Of a stretch of 34,574 nt of DNA, positions 1 through 8,307 are shown piece by piece. Position numbers and translations under genes: made by a program. Numbering within the stretch: position 1 is the first letter of the stretch; each line of letters starts with the position of its first letter. Origin of the DNA: Marinomonas pontica (GTDB lineage: Bacteria > Pseudomonadota > Gammaproteobacteria > Pseudomonadales > Marinomonadaceae); NCBI RefSeq assembly GCF_026191375.1, contig NZ_JAODTL010000004.1, forward strand, positions 1 to 34,574. Reading direction: 5' to 3'. The notes below the pieces were generated by a model, which did no database searches, had not been told where the DNA came from, and worked only from the letters and a program-made list of their open reading frames with translations.

Positions 1-1
1 T

Positions 2-525
2 TTTAGTTTGTATGCGAATTTTGATAAAGGGTTGGTTGGCTTGTTCTTATTGGGCTACTTTTTTAAAGGACAGGTTACAATCGGATACTTTCAGGCTTTG
101 CAACAACCTAGAAGGGCAGTAATGGTGCTGATTATGACACCATGTTTGGCCTTGGGTTTGGCTCTGGTGTTAGGGCTGATTCAGTTTGACGTTAAGTTGC
201 CGAATTTCTGGCTGGCTTTCCTTGGTATTAATTTGTTATTTACGTGTGTTGCTGAAGAGGCCTTCTTTCGAGGTTTTTGCAAAGAGAGCTATCAATCTGG
301 TTAGCGGGAAAGACCTGTATTTGGGTGGCTCCTATTGTGTCGGCAATGCTTTTTGGTATCGCTCACATGGGTGGCGGAGTGGAGTATGCGATTGTGGCGA
401 GTGTCGCTGGTCTAGGCTACGGTGGCGTTTATTATCTAACTAAAAGAATTGAATACGCGATCTTGTGTCATTTTATCTTGAATGGACTGCATTTCCTTTT
501 CTTCACTTATCCTATGCTAGCTTAG
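2..525 (+). pseudogene. CPBP-family intramembrane metalloprotease, 5'-partial and frameshifted
   Basis: The reading frame is open from the window edge, so the true start lies upstream. The first part (to about position 275) carries membrane segments and the motif EEAFFRG, which matches the EExxxR motif 1 of CPBP (Abi/CAAX-like) proteases. The rest lies in another frame from about 277 and carries FGIAH (motif 2, FxxxH) and HFILNGLH (motif 3, HxxxN). All three metal/catalytic motifs are therefore present but in two frames. The break falls at a run of five T (274-278); six T would restore a continuous RGFLQREL join. Family members are membrane proteases or putative bacteriocin-immunity/protein-processing factors; the substrate here is unknown. 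It could be a true pseudogene or a sequencing error, and the error is favoured by the other indels in this window. Confidence 0.8.
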
Positions 526-527
526 TC

Positions 528-560
528 AATGAAAACGACCCAAATAGGGCCGTTTTCATT
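528..560. terminator. bidirectional terminator between the CPBP gene and uraA
   Basis: A 14-base inverted repeat with one mismatch (AATGAAAACGACCC / GGGCCGTTTTCATT) and a five-base loop lies between two convergent genes. A/T-rich flanks on both sides would allow it to act as an intrinsic terminator for either strand. Confidence 0.85.
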
Positions 561-581
561 TAGGACGTTTCATTAGAAATA

Positions 582-1817
582 CTAGTCTTCTATTTGGGCG
601 TTATCAACAATGTGATTGTCGCCGATGTCTTTGGGTAAGATTAAGTTCAGTGTAATTGCCACAATGCCGCATAGGCTGATGCCTTGAAGGCTAAACTCAC
701 CAATGCCGAAGGCCATACCACCAATACCAAATACCAAGGTGACGCCTACGATGATTAAGTTTCGAGACTTATGAAGGTCTACTTGATTCTTAATCAAGGT
801 GTTAAGTCCCACTGCGGCAATAGACCCAAATAAAAGAATCATGATGCCACCCATAACTGGTAGTGGAATGGTCTGTAGAGCCGCCCCTAATTTACCAACC
901 CACGCTAGGACAATGGCTGCAACTGCTGCCCATGTCATGATGACGGGGTTAAATGCTTTGGTGAGCATGACGGCGCCTGTTACTTCGCTGTAGGTTGTAT
1001 TTGGTGGCGCGCCAACCATTGCAGCAGCCATGGTTGCCACACCGTCGCCTGTGATAGTGCGATGCAAACCTGGCTTTTTAAGGTAGTCTTTTCCTGTTAC
1101 GTTTGAGATAGATAGGATATCGCCAACATGTTCAACCGCAGGGGCAATAGCAACTGGCAGCATGAACAAGATCGCATTAATGTTAAATTCAGGCGCGCTA
1201 AAGTTTGGCATAGCAAACCATGCTGCATTGTAGATAGGATCAAAATTGACTATGCCGAAGAATAAACTCAGAACATAACCAACGATAATCCCCCCAAAAA
1301 CAGGTAAGAGTTTAAATAAGCCTTTGGCAAAGACGCTAATTAAAATTGTGGTTAGTAATGAGGCAAGGGCAATCCATATAGCAATATTGGCATCGATAAC
1401 TTGAGTGTCTCCCGCTTTGCCTAGCGCCATATTGACAGCCACGGGTGCTAGCCCAAGGCCAATTACCATAATGATTGGGCCAATAACAACGGGTGGTAAT
1501 ATGGTGTGAATAAAGCCTGCGCCTTTCAGGCGAATGACCCCACCTAGAATGACATAGACAAAACCTGCTGCGATTAAACCACCCATGGTTGCAGGAATAC
1601 CCCATGTTTGAACGCCGTACATAATGGGGGCGATAAAAGCAAATGACGAGGCAAGGAAAATTGGCACGGTACGACGAGTGGTGATTTGGAACAATAGCGT
1701 TCCGACGCCAGCACCAAAAAGTGCAACGTTGGGATCTAGCCCAGTTAGCAGTGGCACAAGTACCAGAGCGCCAAATGCAACAAACAGCATCTGAACGCCT
1801 AAAATAGCATTTTTCAT
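582..1817 (-). CDS. uraA: uracil permease (NCS2 family)
   Basis: This is a uracil:proton symporter of the inner membrane, 411 residues with the chosen start. The polytopic hydrophobic protein shows the NCS2 signatures: PAVEHVGDI (Glu229/His230, equivalent to the substrate-binding Glu and following His region of E. coli UraA) and PPNTTYSE (Glu278, second binding Glu). LASSFAFIAP near residues 55-64 matches the conserved SSFAFI segment. The ATG at 1817 was chosen because an AAAGAGA ribosome site precedes it and the MKNAILGVQ start aligns with the family. An upstream in-frame ATG at 1862 would add 15 non-conserved residues. It ends facing the CPBP gene across a shared terminator. No upp or pyrimidine gene is adjacent, so regulation is not visible. 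Xanthine or another nucleobase as substrate is less likely given the similarity to UraA. Confidence 0.93.
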   Translation of the reverse strand: MKNAILGVQMLFVAFGALVLVPLLTGLDPNVALFGAGVGTLLFQITTRRTVPIFLASSFAFIAPIMYGVQTWGIPATMGGLIAAGFVYVILGGVIRLKGAGFIHTILPPVVIGPIIMVIGLGLAPVAVNMALGKAGDTQVIDANIAIWIALASLLTTILISVFAKGLFKLLPVFGGIIVGYVLSLFFGIVNFDPIYNAAWFAMPNFSAPEFNINAILFMLPVAIAPAVEHVGDILSISNVTGKDYLKKPGLHRTITGDGVATMAAAMVGAPPNTTYSEVTGAVMLTKAFNPVIMTWAAVAAIVLAWVGKLGAALQTIPLPVMGGIMILLFGSIAAVGLNTLIKNQVDLHKSRNLIIVGVTLVFGIGGMAFGIGEFSLQGISLCGIVAITLNLILPKDIGDNHIVDNAQIED

Positions 1818-1924
1818 AGTCGATTCTCTTTGAGGTTTTATTGCGAAGGATTTTATAGGCAAGTTGGTCCAAGTGCCAGAAAGTCTAAAGCGCGATTAAG
1901 TCGATTCGCTCAGCCTGTATGGGT

Positions 1925-3159
1925 TTAGTCATCAACGGCGATGATGCGCTGTTTATTTTCTAAATAGGCTTTTTTAAACGCTTCCGCTGGAATTGGACGG
2001 CTGATGTAATAGCCCTGAATATCATCGCAACCAATGTTATTGAGCATGTCTAATTGTGCTTTTGTTTCCACGCCTTCAGCAATGGTGGTCATACCAAGTT
2101 GTTGGGCAAGCAGAATGATGGTGCCGATGATGACTTGATCGTTGGTGTTGGTTGTCATGTTACGGACAAAAGATTGGTCTATTTTGAGTTTATAAACGGA
2201 AAAACGTTGGAGGTAGCTCAGAGAAGAGTACCCCGTCCCAAAGTCATCAATGGAGGTGCGTATGCCGAGCTCTTGTAGAGATTCTAGAATAATCACCGTA
2301 TGTTCAGGGTCTTTCGCTACAATGCGTTCGGTAAGCTCGAGCTCTAAATATTCGACTGGAATCCGATATTCGTTTAGTATTTTGATGGTCGTTTTTGGAA
2401 GATCACCGACTTGAAACTGGGCAGAGGACAAATTAACGGCAATTCTGACTGGTGTAATTCCCGCTTCTATCCACTGCTGTATTTGGCGCACAGCGGTACG
2501 TACTACCCATTCACCAATGGCTAAGATTTGTCCACTTTCTTCGGCTAAGGGGATAAACTCCCCTGGGCTTACGTGACCGAGTTTTTTGCTATGCCATCGA
2601 ATGAGCGCTTCCGCTCCAATGACTTTGCCAGAAATAAGAGACACTTGTGGTTGATAGTGTAATGAAAATTCATTTTGTTCTAGCGCGTCATGCAATGCAT
2701 TGCTTAAGGTAAGTGCTCGTGTCGATGTGGCTTGCATTTTCTCAGTAAAGAAGGCGAACCTATTTCTACCCGCGTGTTTTGCATGATACATAGCCGTGTC
2801 TGCTTGTTGGTATAGCGTGTCGAAGTCTGTTCCATCTCTTGGGTACAAACTCACACCGATAGAAGGCGTGATAAAAAACTCATGCTGATCGATGTTGTAG
2901 CGTGAACATAACGCGTCTTTAATGGTATTCGTTTTTTCGATTAAGTCGGCTTCATGATCAGTGGGTAATAGAATCATGAATTCATCCCCCCTTGTCGCGC
3001 AACGTAGCCAAGATCGCCAACTAGCGCCCGCATTCTGTCCGCCAGCGTTAATAGAAGTTGGTCGCCTATATTATGACCGAGTGTGTCGTTGTCTTTCTTG
3101 AAATAAACTATGTCAGGTTTCAGCCCGAATTCTCTGCTTAAAAGTATTAAATGTTTACT
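1925..3159 (-). pseudogene. decayed GGDEF-EAL cyclic-di-GMP protein: intact EAL domain, broken GGDEF domain
   Basis: The 350-residue open frame (start at 2977) holds the end of a GGDEF domain followed by a complete EAL phosphodiesterase domain. EAL landmarks are all present: EALIRW, NLSS, ELTE, IDDFGTGYSS, KIDQSF, AEGVET and QGYYISRP, so the metal and catalytic residues of an active phosphodiesterase are kept. The GGDEF half continues upstream in another frame with NDTLGHNIGD and VARQGG. A single-base deletion in a G run (six C at 2985-2990 on the plus strand; seven would be in frame) separates RQGG from DEFMILLP. Even with that repaired, an in-frame stop (3160-3162) occurs and the usual N-terminal part of the domain (DxLTGLxNR) is missing. 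The gene is therefore truly 5'-truncated as well as frameshifted. A short EAL-only protein from 2977 is conceivable but lacks a clear ribosome site. Confidence 0.82.
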
Positions 3160-3232
3160 CTATCTCAACACTTGCTGACGCTTAAATTCGCTAATATAGG
3201 CGTCAAATCATTATCAGACAGAGTTTATTTGT

Positions 3233-4918
3233 ATGCTTTCTCATTGTTTTTCAGCGTCCATGAAGGACAACAATTTTGACGGGTTAAAGGAACAACAAGA
3301 ACCCCGAAAAACACATGTGCTAACGCGTTTTCGTCATTGTGCGAGCCGGTCATTATTAGCGCTAAGTGTGTTGTTTAGTGTCACCGCTTGCGCCACCGTT
3401 GACCCGGTTCAACCCAAAGACGGTGAGGCGTTCAGTTATGCTTGGTTAAAAGGGTATGCGCGTCAATTGGCGACGTCGCCTTATCAGAGCCAGCAAGGTG
3501 AGTTACCTGACAGTTTGCAGCGTTTGGATTGGGATGACTACCAAGAAATACAGTTCAATAAAGACGCGGCATTGTGGCGAGATCAACACTCGAAATTTCG
3601 TACCGAGCTGTTTCACCTAGGTTTGGGCTTTGATACCCCTATTCATATGTATGAACTTGAAAAAGGCAAGTCGACACCGATCCCGTATATGCCTTCAGAG
3701 TTTCGTTACGGTAAATCCAACGTTGATGCGAGTAAGCTTCCCGAAGACCTAGGTTTTGCGGGGTTTAGAATGCAATTTGCGACGGATTGGCAGCGTGATG
3801 TTGTCGCGTTTTTAGGGGCGAGCTATTTCCGTGCTGTCGGCAGTGAAATGCAGTATGGGCTTTCTGCACGAGGCTTGGCGATCGATACTGCGTTGCCTCG
3901 TCCTGAAGAGTTTCCAGTATTCACTCACTTTTGGTTAGAAAAGCCAGCCACAGGTTCTGATGTGGTGACCGTATACGCATTGATGGACTCTCCCAGTGTG
4001 ACGGGGGCGTATCGCTTTGATATGACGCCGGGCGAACCGTTTAAAATGAGAGTCGACTCTGCTATTTATCCCCGTAAATCGGTTGAGCGTTTGGGCGTTG
4101 CTCCCATGACCAGTATGTTTATGATTGGCGAAAATGATCGTCGAACGAATTATGATTGGCGGGCTGAGATTCATGACTCCGACGGTCTTGCAATGCAAAC
4201 AGGCAATGGCGAATGGATCTGGCGACCGCTCGGTAATCCGGCCAACCTACAATTTAATGCGTACAGTGATAGCAATCCAAAAGGCTTTGGTTTGTTACAG
4301 CGTGATCGCCACTTCGATCATTACCAAGATGATGGTGTCTTCTACGAGAAACGCCCAAGCTTGTGGATTGAACCGCTAGGAGACTGGGGTAAGGGGTCAG
4401 TGCAGTTGGTGGAAATTCCGACACTGGATGAGACTTTCGATAACATTGTCGCATTTTGGAACCCCGCGGCACCGGTCGAAGCTGGCCAAGAACTGCTCTA
4501 CAGCTACAATATGTATTGGGGGAGCCACCCTCCGGTGCAATCGAACCGTGCTCGTGTAGTGGATACTTTTACTGGTATTGGTGGGGTAATTGGTAAAAAG
4601 CGCCAGTATTACAGCAAACGTTTTGTGATCGATTTTGCCGGTGGTTCTTTGTCTATGCTGGGTCGAGACACAGAGGTGAAAGCGGTAATTACATCGTCCG
4701 AAGGGCGAGTTGAAATTGAATCGGCCCGTCCATTGCATTCCATTAATGGCTACCGCGCTATGTTTGATTTGGTGCCACCGAACGGGGAATCGAAGCCGAT
4801 TAACTTGCGTGTGTATTTAGAGGCGAATGGGCAGCCACTCACGGAAACGTGGCAATACCAATGGGTTCCTCCAGCAGAAAAAGACAGGGAGCTTCATAAT
4901 GCCGGTCATTTGAAGTAA
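3233..4918 (+). CDS. opgD: periplasmic glucan biosynthesis protein, OpgG/OpgD (MdoG/MdoD) family
   Basis: A 561-residue protein resembling OpgD/OpgG, which shape or finish osmoregulated periplasmic glucans in the periplasm. Family-typical stretches are FLGASYFRAVG, QYGLSARGLAIDTA, GVAPMTSMFM, NGEWIWRPL, LQFNAYSDSNPKGFGLLQRD, RPSLWIEP and WGKGSVQLVEIPT. The close match in the last half favours OpgD over OpgG. The N-terminus has a basic region then LLALSVLFSVTAC, ending in a lipobox-like VTAC with Cys53. This suggests a lipoprotein instead of the soluble periplasmic form known in E. coli. The ATG at 3233 is the first in frame; the ATG at residue 10 and a GTG at residue 29 are alternatives and no start has a strong ribosome site. 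No opgH glucosyltransferase gene is adjacent. A strong terminator follows. Confidence 0.88.
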   Translation: MLSHCFSASMKDNNFDGLKEQQEPRKTHVLTRFRHCASRSLLALSVLFSVTACATVDPVQPKDGEAFSYAWLKGYARQLATSPYQSQQGELPDSLQRLDWDDYQEIQFNKDAALWRDQHSKFRTELFHLGLGFDTPIHMYELEKGKSTPIPYMPSEFRYGKSNVDASKLPEDLGFAGFRMQFATDWQRDVVAFLGASYFRAVGSEMQYGLSARGLAIDTALPRPEEFPVFTHFWLEKPATGSDVVTVYALMDSPSVTGAYRFDMTPGEPFKMRVDSAIYPRKSVERLGVAPMTSMFMIGENDRRTNYDWRAEIHDSDGLAMQTGNGEWIWRPLGNPANLQFNAYSDSNPKGFGLLQRDRHFDHYQDDGVFYEKRPSLWIEPLGDWGKGSVQLVEIPTLDETFDNIVAFWNPAAPVEAGQELLYSYNMYWGSHPPVQSNRARVVDTFTGIGGVIGKKRQYYSKRFVIDFAGGSLSMLGRDTEVKAVITSSEGRVEIESARPLHSINGYRAMFDLVPPNGESKPINLRVYLEANGQPLTETWQYQWVPPAEKDRELHNAGHLK

Positions 4919-4922
4919 CGGA

Positions 4923-4956
4923 AAAAACGCCCGATGTGAGAGTATCGGGCGTTTTT
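4923..4956. terminator. bidirectional terminator after opgD
   Basis: A perfect 13-bp inverted repeat (AAAAACGCCCGAT / ATCGGGCGTTTTT, 8-base loop) with A- and T-tracts on the two sides lies between the convergent opgD and beta-glucosidase genes, so it can end transcription from both. Confidence 0.93.
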
Positions 4957-4978
4957 CTGTGCTGCTGTTCGAGCTTTG

Positions 4979-6322
4979 CTAAGGCTTGCGACTATTCAAT
5001 AGCGCGCGATAAGCGTGACCACTGCGTTTGATGGTTCTTTCTTGTGTCTGGTAATCGACGTAAGTGAGGCCAAAGCGTTTGCTGTAGCCTTCAGCCCATT
5101 CAAAGTTATCCATTAAGCTCCAAGCGAAATACCCACGAATATCCACGCCTTCTTCTATGGCTTGATGGACGGCATTGAGATGGCCCTCTAGATAACGAAC
5201 CCGCTGATCGTCGTTGATTTCGCCATCAATAATGTGGTCAGCACAAGCCGCACCATTTTCGGTGATGTACATTGGCGGCAGCGAATATTGCTTGTTCAAG
5301 GTAACCAGTAGCTCGGTGAACGCATGAGGAGCAATTTCCCAGCCGATGTCGGTATATTCAACAGGGGCTGCGTTGGGCACGTTTTTAAATAGCTGATCGG
5401 CATCATAGGCATTATGGTTGCAGGTGTAAAAGTTCATGCCTAAGAAATCAATTGGCTGGGAAATAATGTCCATATCACCTGGCAAAATCATGGGCAAATA
5501 GTGCGGTGCGACGGTTTTTAGAATCTGCGGATACTGGCCCGTCATCAGAGGCTCGATAAAAAATTGGTTGTCCAAGGTGTCGCGCATCAAACAAGCAAAT
5601 TGGTCTTCGGCTTTTTCGCTGGCAGCGTAGGAGCGGTTCATATTAAGTACGATGCCAACTTGGGACGCTGGCGCGTTTTTTCGAATGACAGGCAATGCCA
5701 AACCGTGTGCCAGCAAAATGTGATGAGCCGCTTGTCGTCCGTATTCAGGTTTGCTCAACCCCGGTGCGTGAATGCCCAGTTCGTAGCCTAGAATGGCTGC
5801 ACAGAAAGGTTCGTTAAAAGTGGCCCAGCTGTCTACCCACTCGGCCAATTCTTGGGTAACAAGGTCTGCGTAGTCTTTGAATCGGTAGGCTGTTTCGCGG
5901 TTAAGCCAGCCGCCTTTGTCTTCTAAGTGCTGTGGGAGATCCCAGTGGTAAAGCGTCACAAAGACGGTCAGCCCTTCCGCCTTGAGTTTTTTCAGTAGTT
6001 GGCGATAAAAATTCAACCCCGCTTGATTGGCTTCACCGTTTTTGTCCATAACGCGAGGCCAAGCAATCGATAGTCGATAGGCGTCGACACCGAGGTCTTT
6101 AATCAACTGGATGTCTTGCTCCCATAAGTGGTAATGGTCGCAGGCGATGTCTCCGTTATCGGCGCCCTTGACCTTGCCTGGTGTGGCGCAAAAAGTATCC
6201 CAGATAGAAGGCAGTCGATTGTCGATTTGGGTGGCGCCTTCTATTTGAAAGGAAGCGGTGGCGACGCCAAAGATAAAGTCCGACGTGAGCATGGTTGACT
6301 GTGTTGGTAAGGTAATAGACAT
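4979..6322 (-). CDS. glycoside hydrolase family 1 beta-glucosidase
   Basis: A 447-residue retaining beta-glycosidase of typical GH1 length, with no signal peptide, so cytoplasmic. The start FIFGVATASFQIEG is the GH1 N-terminal signature. The acid/base Glu171 lies in TFNEP and the nucleophile Glu355 in YITENG; other conserved segments are YRLSIAWPR, TLYHWDLPQ and WSLMDNFEWAEGY. It hydrolyses beta-linked glucosides such as cellobiose; phospho-beta-glucosidase activity is less likely because no PTS gene is near. The ATG at 6322 was chosen because GAGGG lies 6 bases upstream. The in-frame ATG at 6343 has no such site. It stands alone, convergent with opgD; a role in recycling beta-glucans is speculation from position only. 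Confidence 0.93.
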   Translation of the reverse strand: MSITLPTQSTMLTSDFIFGVATASFQIEGATQIDNRLPSIWDTFCATPGKVKGADNGDIACDHYHLWEQDIQLIKDLGVDAYRLSIAWPRVMDKNGEANQAGLNFYRQLLKKLKAEGLTVFVTLYHWDLPQHLEDKGGWLNRETAYRFKDYADLVTQELAEWVDSWATFNEPFCAAILGYELGIHAPGLSKPEYGRQAAHHILLAHGLALPVIRKNAPASQVGIVLNMNRSYAASEKAEDQFACLMRDTLDNQFFIEPLMTGQYPQILKTVAPHYLPMILPGDMDIISQPIDFLGMNFYTCNHNAYDADQLFKNVPNAAPVEYTDIGWEIAPHAFTELLVTLNKQYSLPPMYITENGAACADHIIDGEINDDQRVRYLEGHLNAVHQAIEEGVDIRGYFAWSLMDNFEWAEGYSKRFGLTYVDYQTQERTIKRSGHAYRALLNSRKP

Positions 6323-6456
6323 GAAGCCCTCGATATTTATCATTATTCCGATAGGAAAGTCTTAGGTTCAAAGGTAATGGAGTCGGGCGAAAAGCGTCAA
6401 TAACCGCCAGTGGCTTTTAGTAATTTAAGCGATGTTAAGTGTGATTTAAGAGAGTT

Positions 6457-6891
6457 TTACCTGCGTATATAGTGCATTGGCGTTAACTCTCTTCCTTGAG
6501 CTGTGTAAGCCAGAAAGCGCGTTCGCACTTCTTCTGGTAATATTTCGACAGGAATCGCCGTAAAATGATTGGCGGTATAGAACGGTACAAGGTGGGTAAA
6601 CGCAAAGCAATAACATGGCGTCTTGCTCAAGGCAGCATGGATGTCGTTGATTAGGTGGCTTCCTAAGCCCATGTTTCTATGGGATGGTTTGGTCACCATG
6701 GCGGTCAATAGCTGAATGGTGTTGATTTGCTTGAGCCTGACCGCGCAGAGAATTCGGCCTTGGTCTTTTATCACCCATATAGGATCGGCTTTATTGGGTT
6801 TTCCGCTGGGATAATGTTCTTGATAGAATTTTTTGACGAGCGGAAACCAAAGTGAGGGAACCTGCTCGGCATTAGGGTAGGATGGCTTCAT
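6457..6891 (-). CDS. GNAT-family N-acetyltransferase
   Basis: A small acetyl-CoA-dependent acetyltransferase, 144 residues from the ATG at 6891. The acetyl-CoA pyrophosphate-binding motif is HRNMGLGSHL at residues 71-80 (R/Q-x-x-G-x-G), preceded by the expected beta strands (ILCAVRLKQ, LLTAMVTKP) and followed by CYCFAFTHLVPFYTANHF, the typical strand and tail of the fold. The acceptor substrate cannot be told from sequence. The frame extends to an ATG at 6990, which would add 33 residues but would run through a perfect palindrome and overlap the divergent hydrolase start, so the shorter form is preferred. No strong ribosome site is visible at either start. Confidence 0.75.
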   Translation of the reverse strand: MKPSYPNAEQVPSLWFPLVKKFYQEHYPSGKPNKADPIWVIKDQGRILCAVRLKQINTIQLLTAMVTKPSHRNMGLGSHLINDIHAALSKTPCYCFAFTHLVPFYTANHFTAIPVEILPEEVRTRFLAYTAQGRELTPMHYIRR

Positions 6892-6915
6892 GATCAGATA
6901 GTGTGTTGACTGGGA

Positions 6916-6937
6916 GCGCGATGATAGCACATCGCGC
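6916..6937. promoter_or_regulatory. perfect 8-bp inverted repeat between divergent genes, possible operator
   Basis: GCGCGATG, six-base spacer ATAGCA, CATCGCGC lies between the divergent acetyltransferase and hydrolase starts. On the minus strand the centre reads TGTGCTATCAT, resembling an extended -10 element, so the palindrome could overlap a promoter. No T-tract follows, which argues against a terminator. The regulator is unknown. Confidence 0.45.
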
Positions 6938-6988
6938 AAAAGTAAGCCTGTTGATCGGTTTGAATCAATCAGGATGAGAGGAAATGTC

Positions 6989-8182
6989 ATGCGACATAAA
7001 CGTATATTTTGTTGCCTGTGTTTGTTGGTGTTGCCGTTTTCAGGCGTTGGCTACGCTGCGCAACCTGCGGCGTTTGTCTTCGAACAAGATGAGCCATTCT
7101 CAGAGTATATTCATCGTGCAGAAGCGTATATCAACGACAATAAGGTTTGGGTAAACACAGAGGGCAGAGCGAGAGAGTTGGCGGCAGTCCAGCCTTTTGA
7201 ACTCATGCCGGACCCAGTGCTGTGCGAGGGGCGCGCGAAAATTGGTGTGTTGTTATCGCATGGTTTGTCTGATTCGCCTTTTTCAATGCGAGACCCTGCG
7301 AAGGCGTTGCAGCAAGCCTGTTATCAGGTGCGTGTTATCTTGCTGCCGGGTCATGGCACCAAAGCGGAAGATTTGCTTAATGTTTCTCGCGATGATTGGC
7401 GTGCGGCGTTCCGAAATGCGGCAGACCAATTCAGCAAAGACGTTGATGTGTTGTATGTTGGCGGTTTTTCTACGGGCGGTGCATTGGCCGCAGAATACGC
7501 GTGGCAGCATTCGGACCGCGTTGCCGGCGCCATCTTGTTTTCCCCCGTGTTTAAAGTAAACAGCCGCATTGATTGGCTGGCTCCATGGTTGGCATTGGTG
7601 AAAGATTGGTTGGATCATGAGCCAACGGATGACTTTGCGAAGTACGCGTCCATTCCTCTGCCTGCGATTGCGGAAGTGTATAAGTTATCGAAAGAAGTGC
7701 GACAGAGGATTGTGGATAACCCCAAGTCTCTGCCTGTGTTTATTGCGTTGTCTGAGGACGATCAAACGGTTGATTCTGCCGTCTCAGAAGAGGTCTTTCA
7801 CCGAGGTATGGTGGGCGCTATGAGTCAAATGGTGTTGTACAGTCGAGACCAAATGAGCGCAAATACGGATCGTATAAAAGTGCATAACACGAATTGGCCT
7901 GAATCTAGGATTTTGGGATTGTCGCACATGGCGATACATGGTGACCCTGCTAACCCTTATTATGGTGAGCAAGGCGAGTACCGTGTTTGTGGCTGGTATC
8001 TATCGGATAAGCCTACTTATGATGCCTGTCGCGCGGACGCTAACAATTGGTTCGGTGAGCGTTCCGATGCGCTATCTGAAAAAAGTCCTCACGCAGCGCG
8101 AATATCGTGGAATCCTGACTTTCAACCCTTAATGCAGGAAGTTGCATTCTTTATTAATACGAATGCGAACAGTAGGAAATAA
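6989..8182 (+). CDS. exported alpha/beta hydrolase (serine esterase/lipase-like)
   Basis: A 397-residue protein with a Sec signal peptide: basic MRHKRIF, a hydrophobic core, and a likely cleavage after GYAA near residue 24. The alpha/beta-hydrolase fold is indicated by VLLSHGLSDSPFSM (oxyanion HG, residues 88-101), the nucleophile elbow GGFSTGG with Ser161, an acidic residue in SEDDQTVD (about Asp257/258) and His313 in GLSHMAIHGD. The architecture resembles monoacylglycerol-lipase-like hydrolases; the natural ester is unknown. The ATG at 6989 has AGAGGA six to eight bases upstream; the in-frame ATG at 6974 has none. It is divergent from the acetyltransferase and upstream of birA in the same direction. 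Four cysteines in the mature part (for example VLCEG, VCGWY, YDACR) could form disulfides in the periplasm or outside. Confidence 0.83.
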   Translation: MRHKRIFCCLCLLVLPFSGVGYAAQPAAFVFEQDEPFSEYIHRAEAYINDNKVWVNTEGRARELAAVQPFELMPDPVLCEGRAKIGVLLSHGLSDSPFSMRDPAKALQQACYQVRVILLPGHGTKAEDLLNVSRDDWRAAFRNAADQFSKDVDVLYVGGFSTGGALAAEYAWQHSDRVAGAILFSPVFKVNSRIDWLAPWLALVKDWLDHEPTDDFAKYASIPLPAIAEVYKLSKEVRQRIVDNPKSLPVFIALSEDDQTVDSAVSEEVFHRGMVGAMSQMVLYSRDQMSANTDRIKVHNTNWPESRILGLSHMAIHGDPANPYYGEQGEYRVCGWYLSDKPTYDACRADANNWFGERSDALSEKSPHAARISWNPDFQPLMQEVAFFINTNANSRK

Positions 8183-8243
8183 TGCAGGGAGCCAAGAATG
8201 GAAGGCTGCACTGCCCGCAACGAAGGGTGGGTTGCAGATTGAG

Positions 8244-8261
8244 CCGGAAAAGCATTTCCGG
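8244..8261. other. short perfect hairpin between the hydrolase gene and birA
   Basis: CCGGAAA, loop AGCA, TTTCCGG forms a 7-bp stem in the 125-base gap before birA. It is followed by TATTTGATG, not a real T-tract, so at best it is a weak terminator or mRNA stabiliser. The rest of the gap shows nothing else clear. Confidence 0.4.
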
Positions 8262-8307
8262 TATTTGATGTGAATAATTAGATGATAATGAAGCGTGGAG
8301 TGTGTTG

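Noticed and set aside
295..325. Programmed -1 frameshift in the CPBP gene
   Set aside because: The T run is not in the phase needed for a classical slippery heptamer and no downstream pseudoknot is obvious; simple deletion or sequencing error fits better.
8183..8307. Possible small RNA or riboswitch before birA
   Set aside because: Only a 7-bp hairpin and several competing short pairings are visible; nothing resembles a known riboswitch and there is no terminator or promoter pair to define an RNA.
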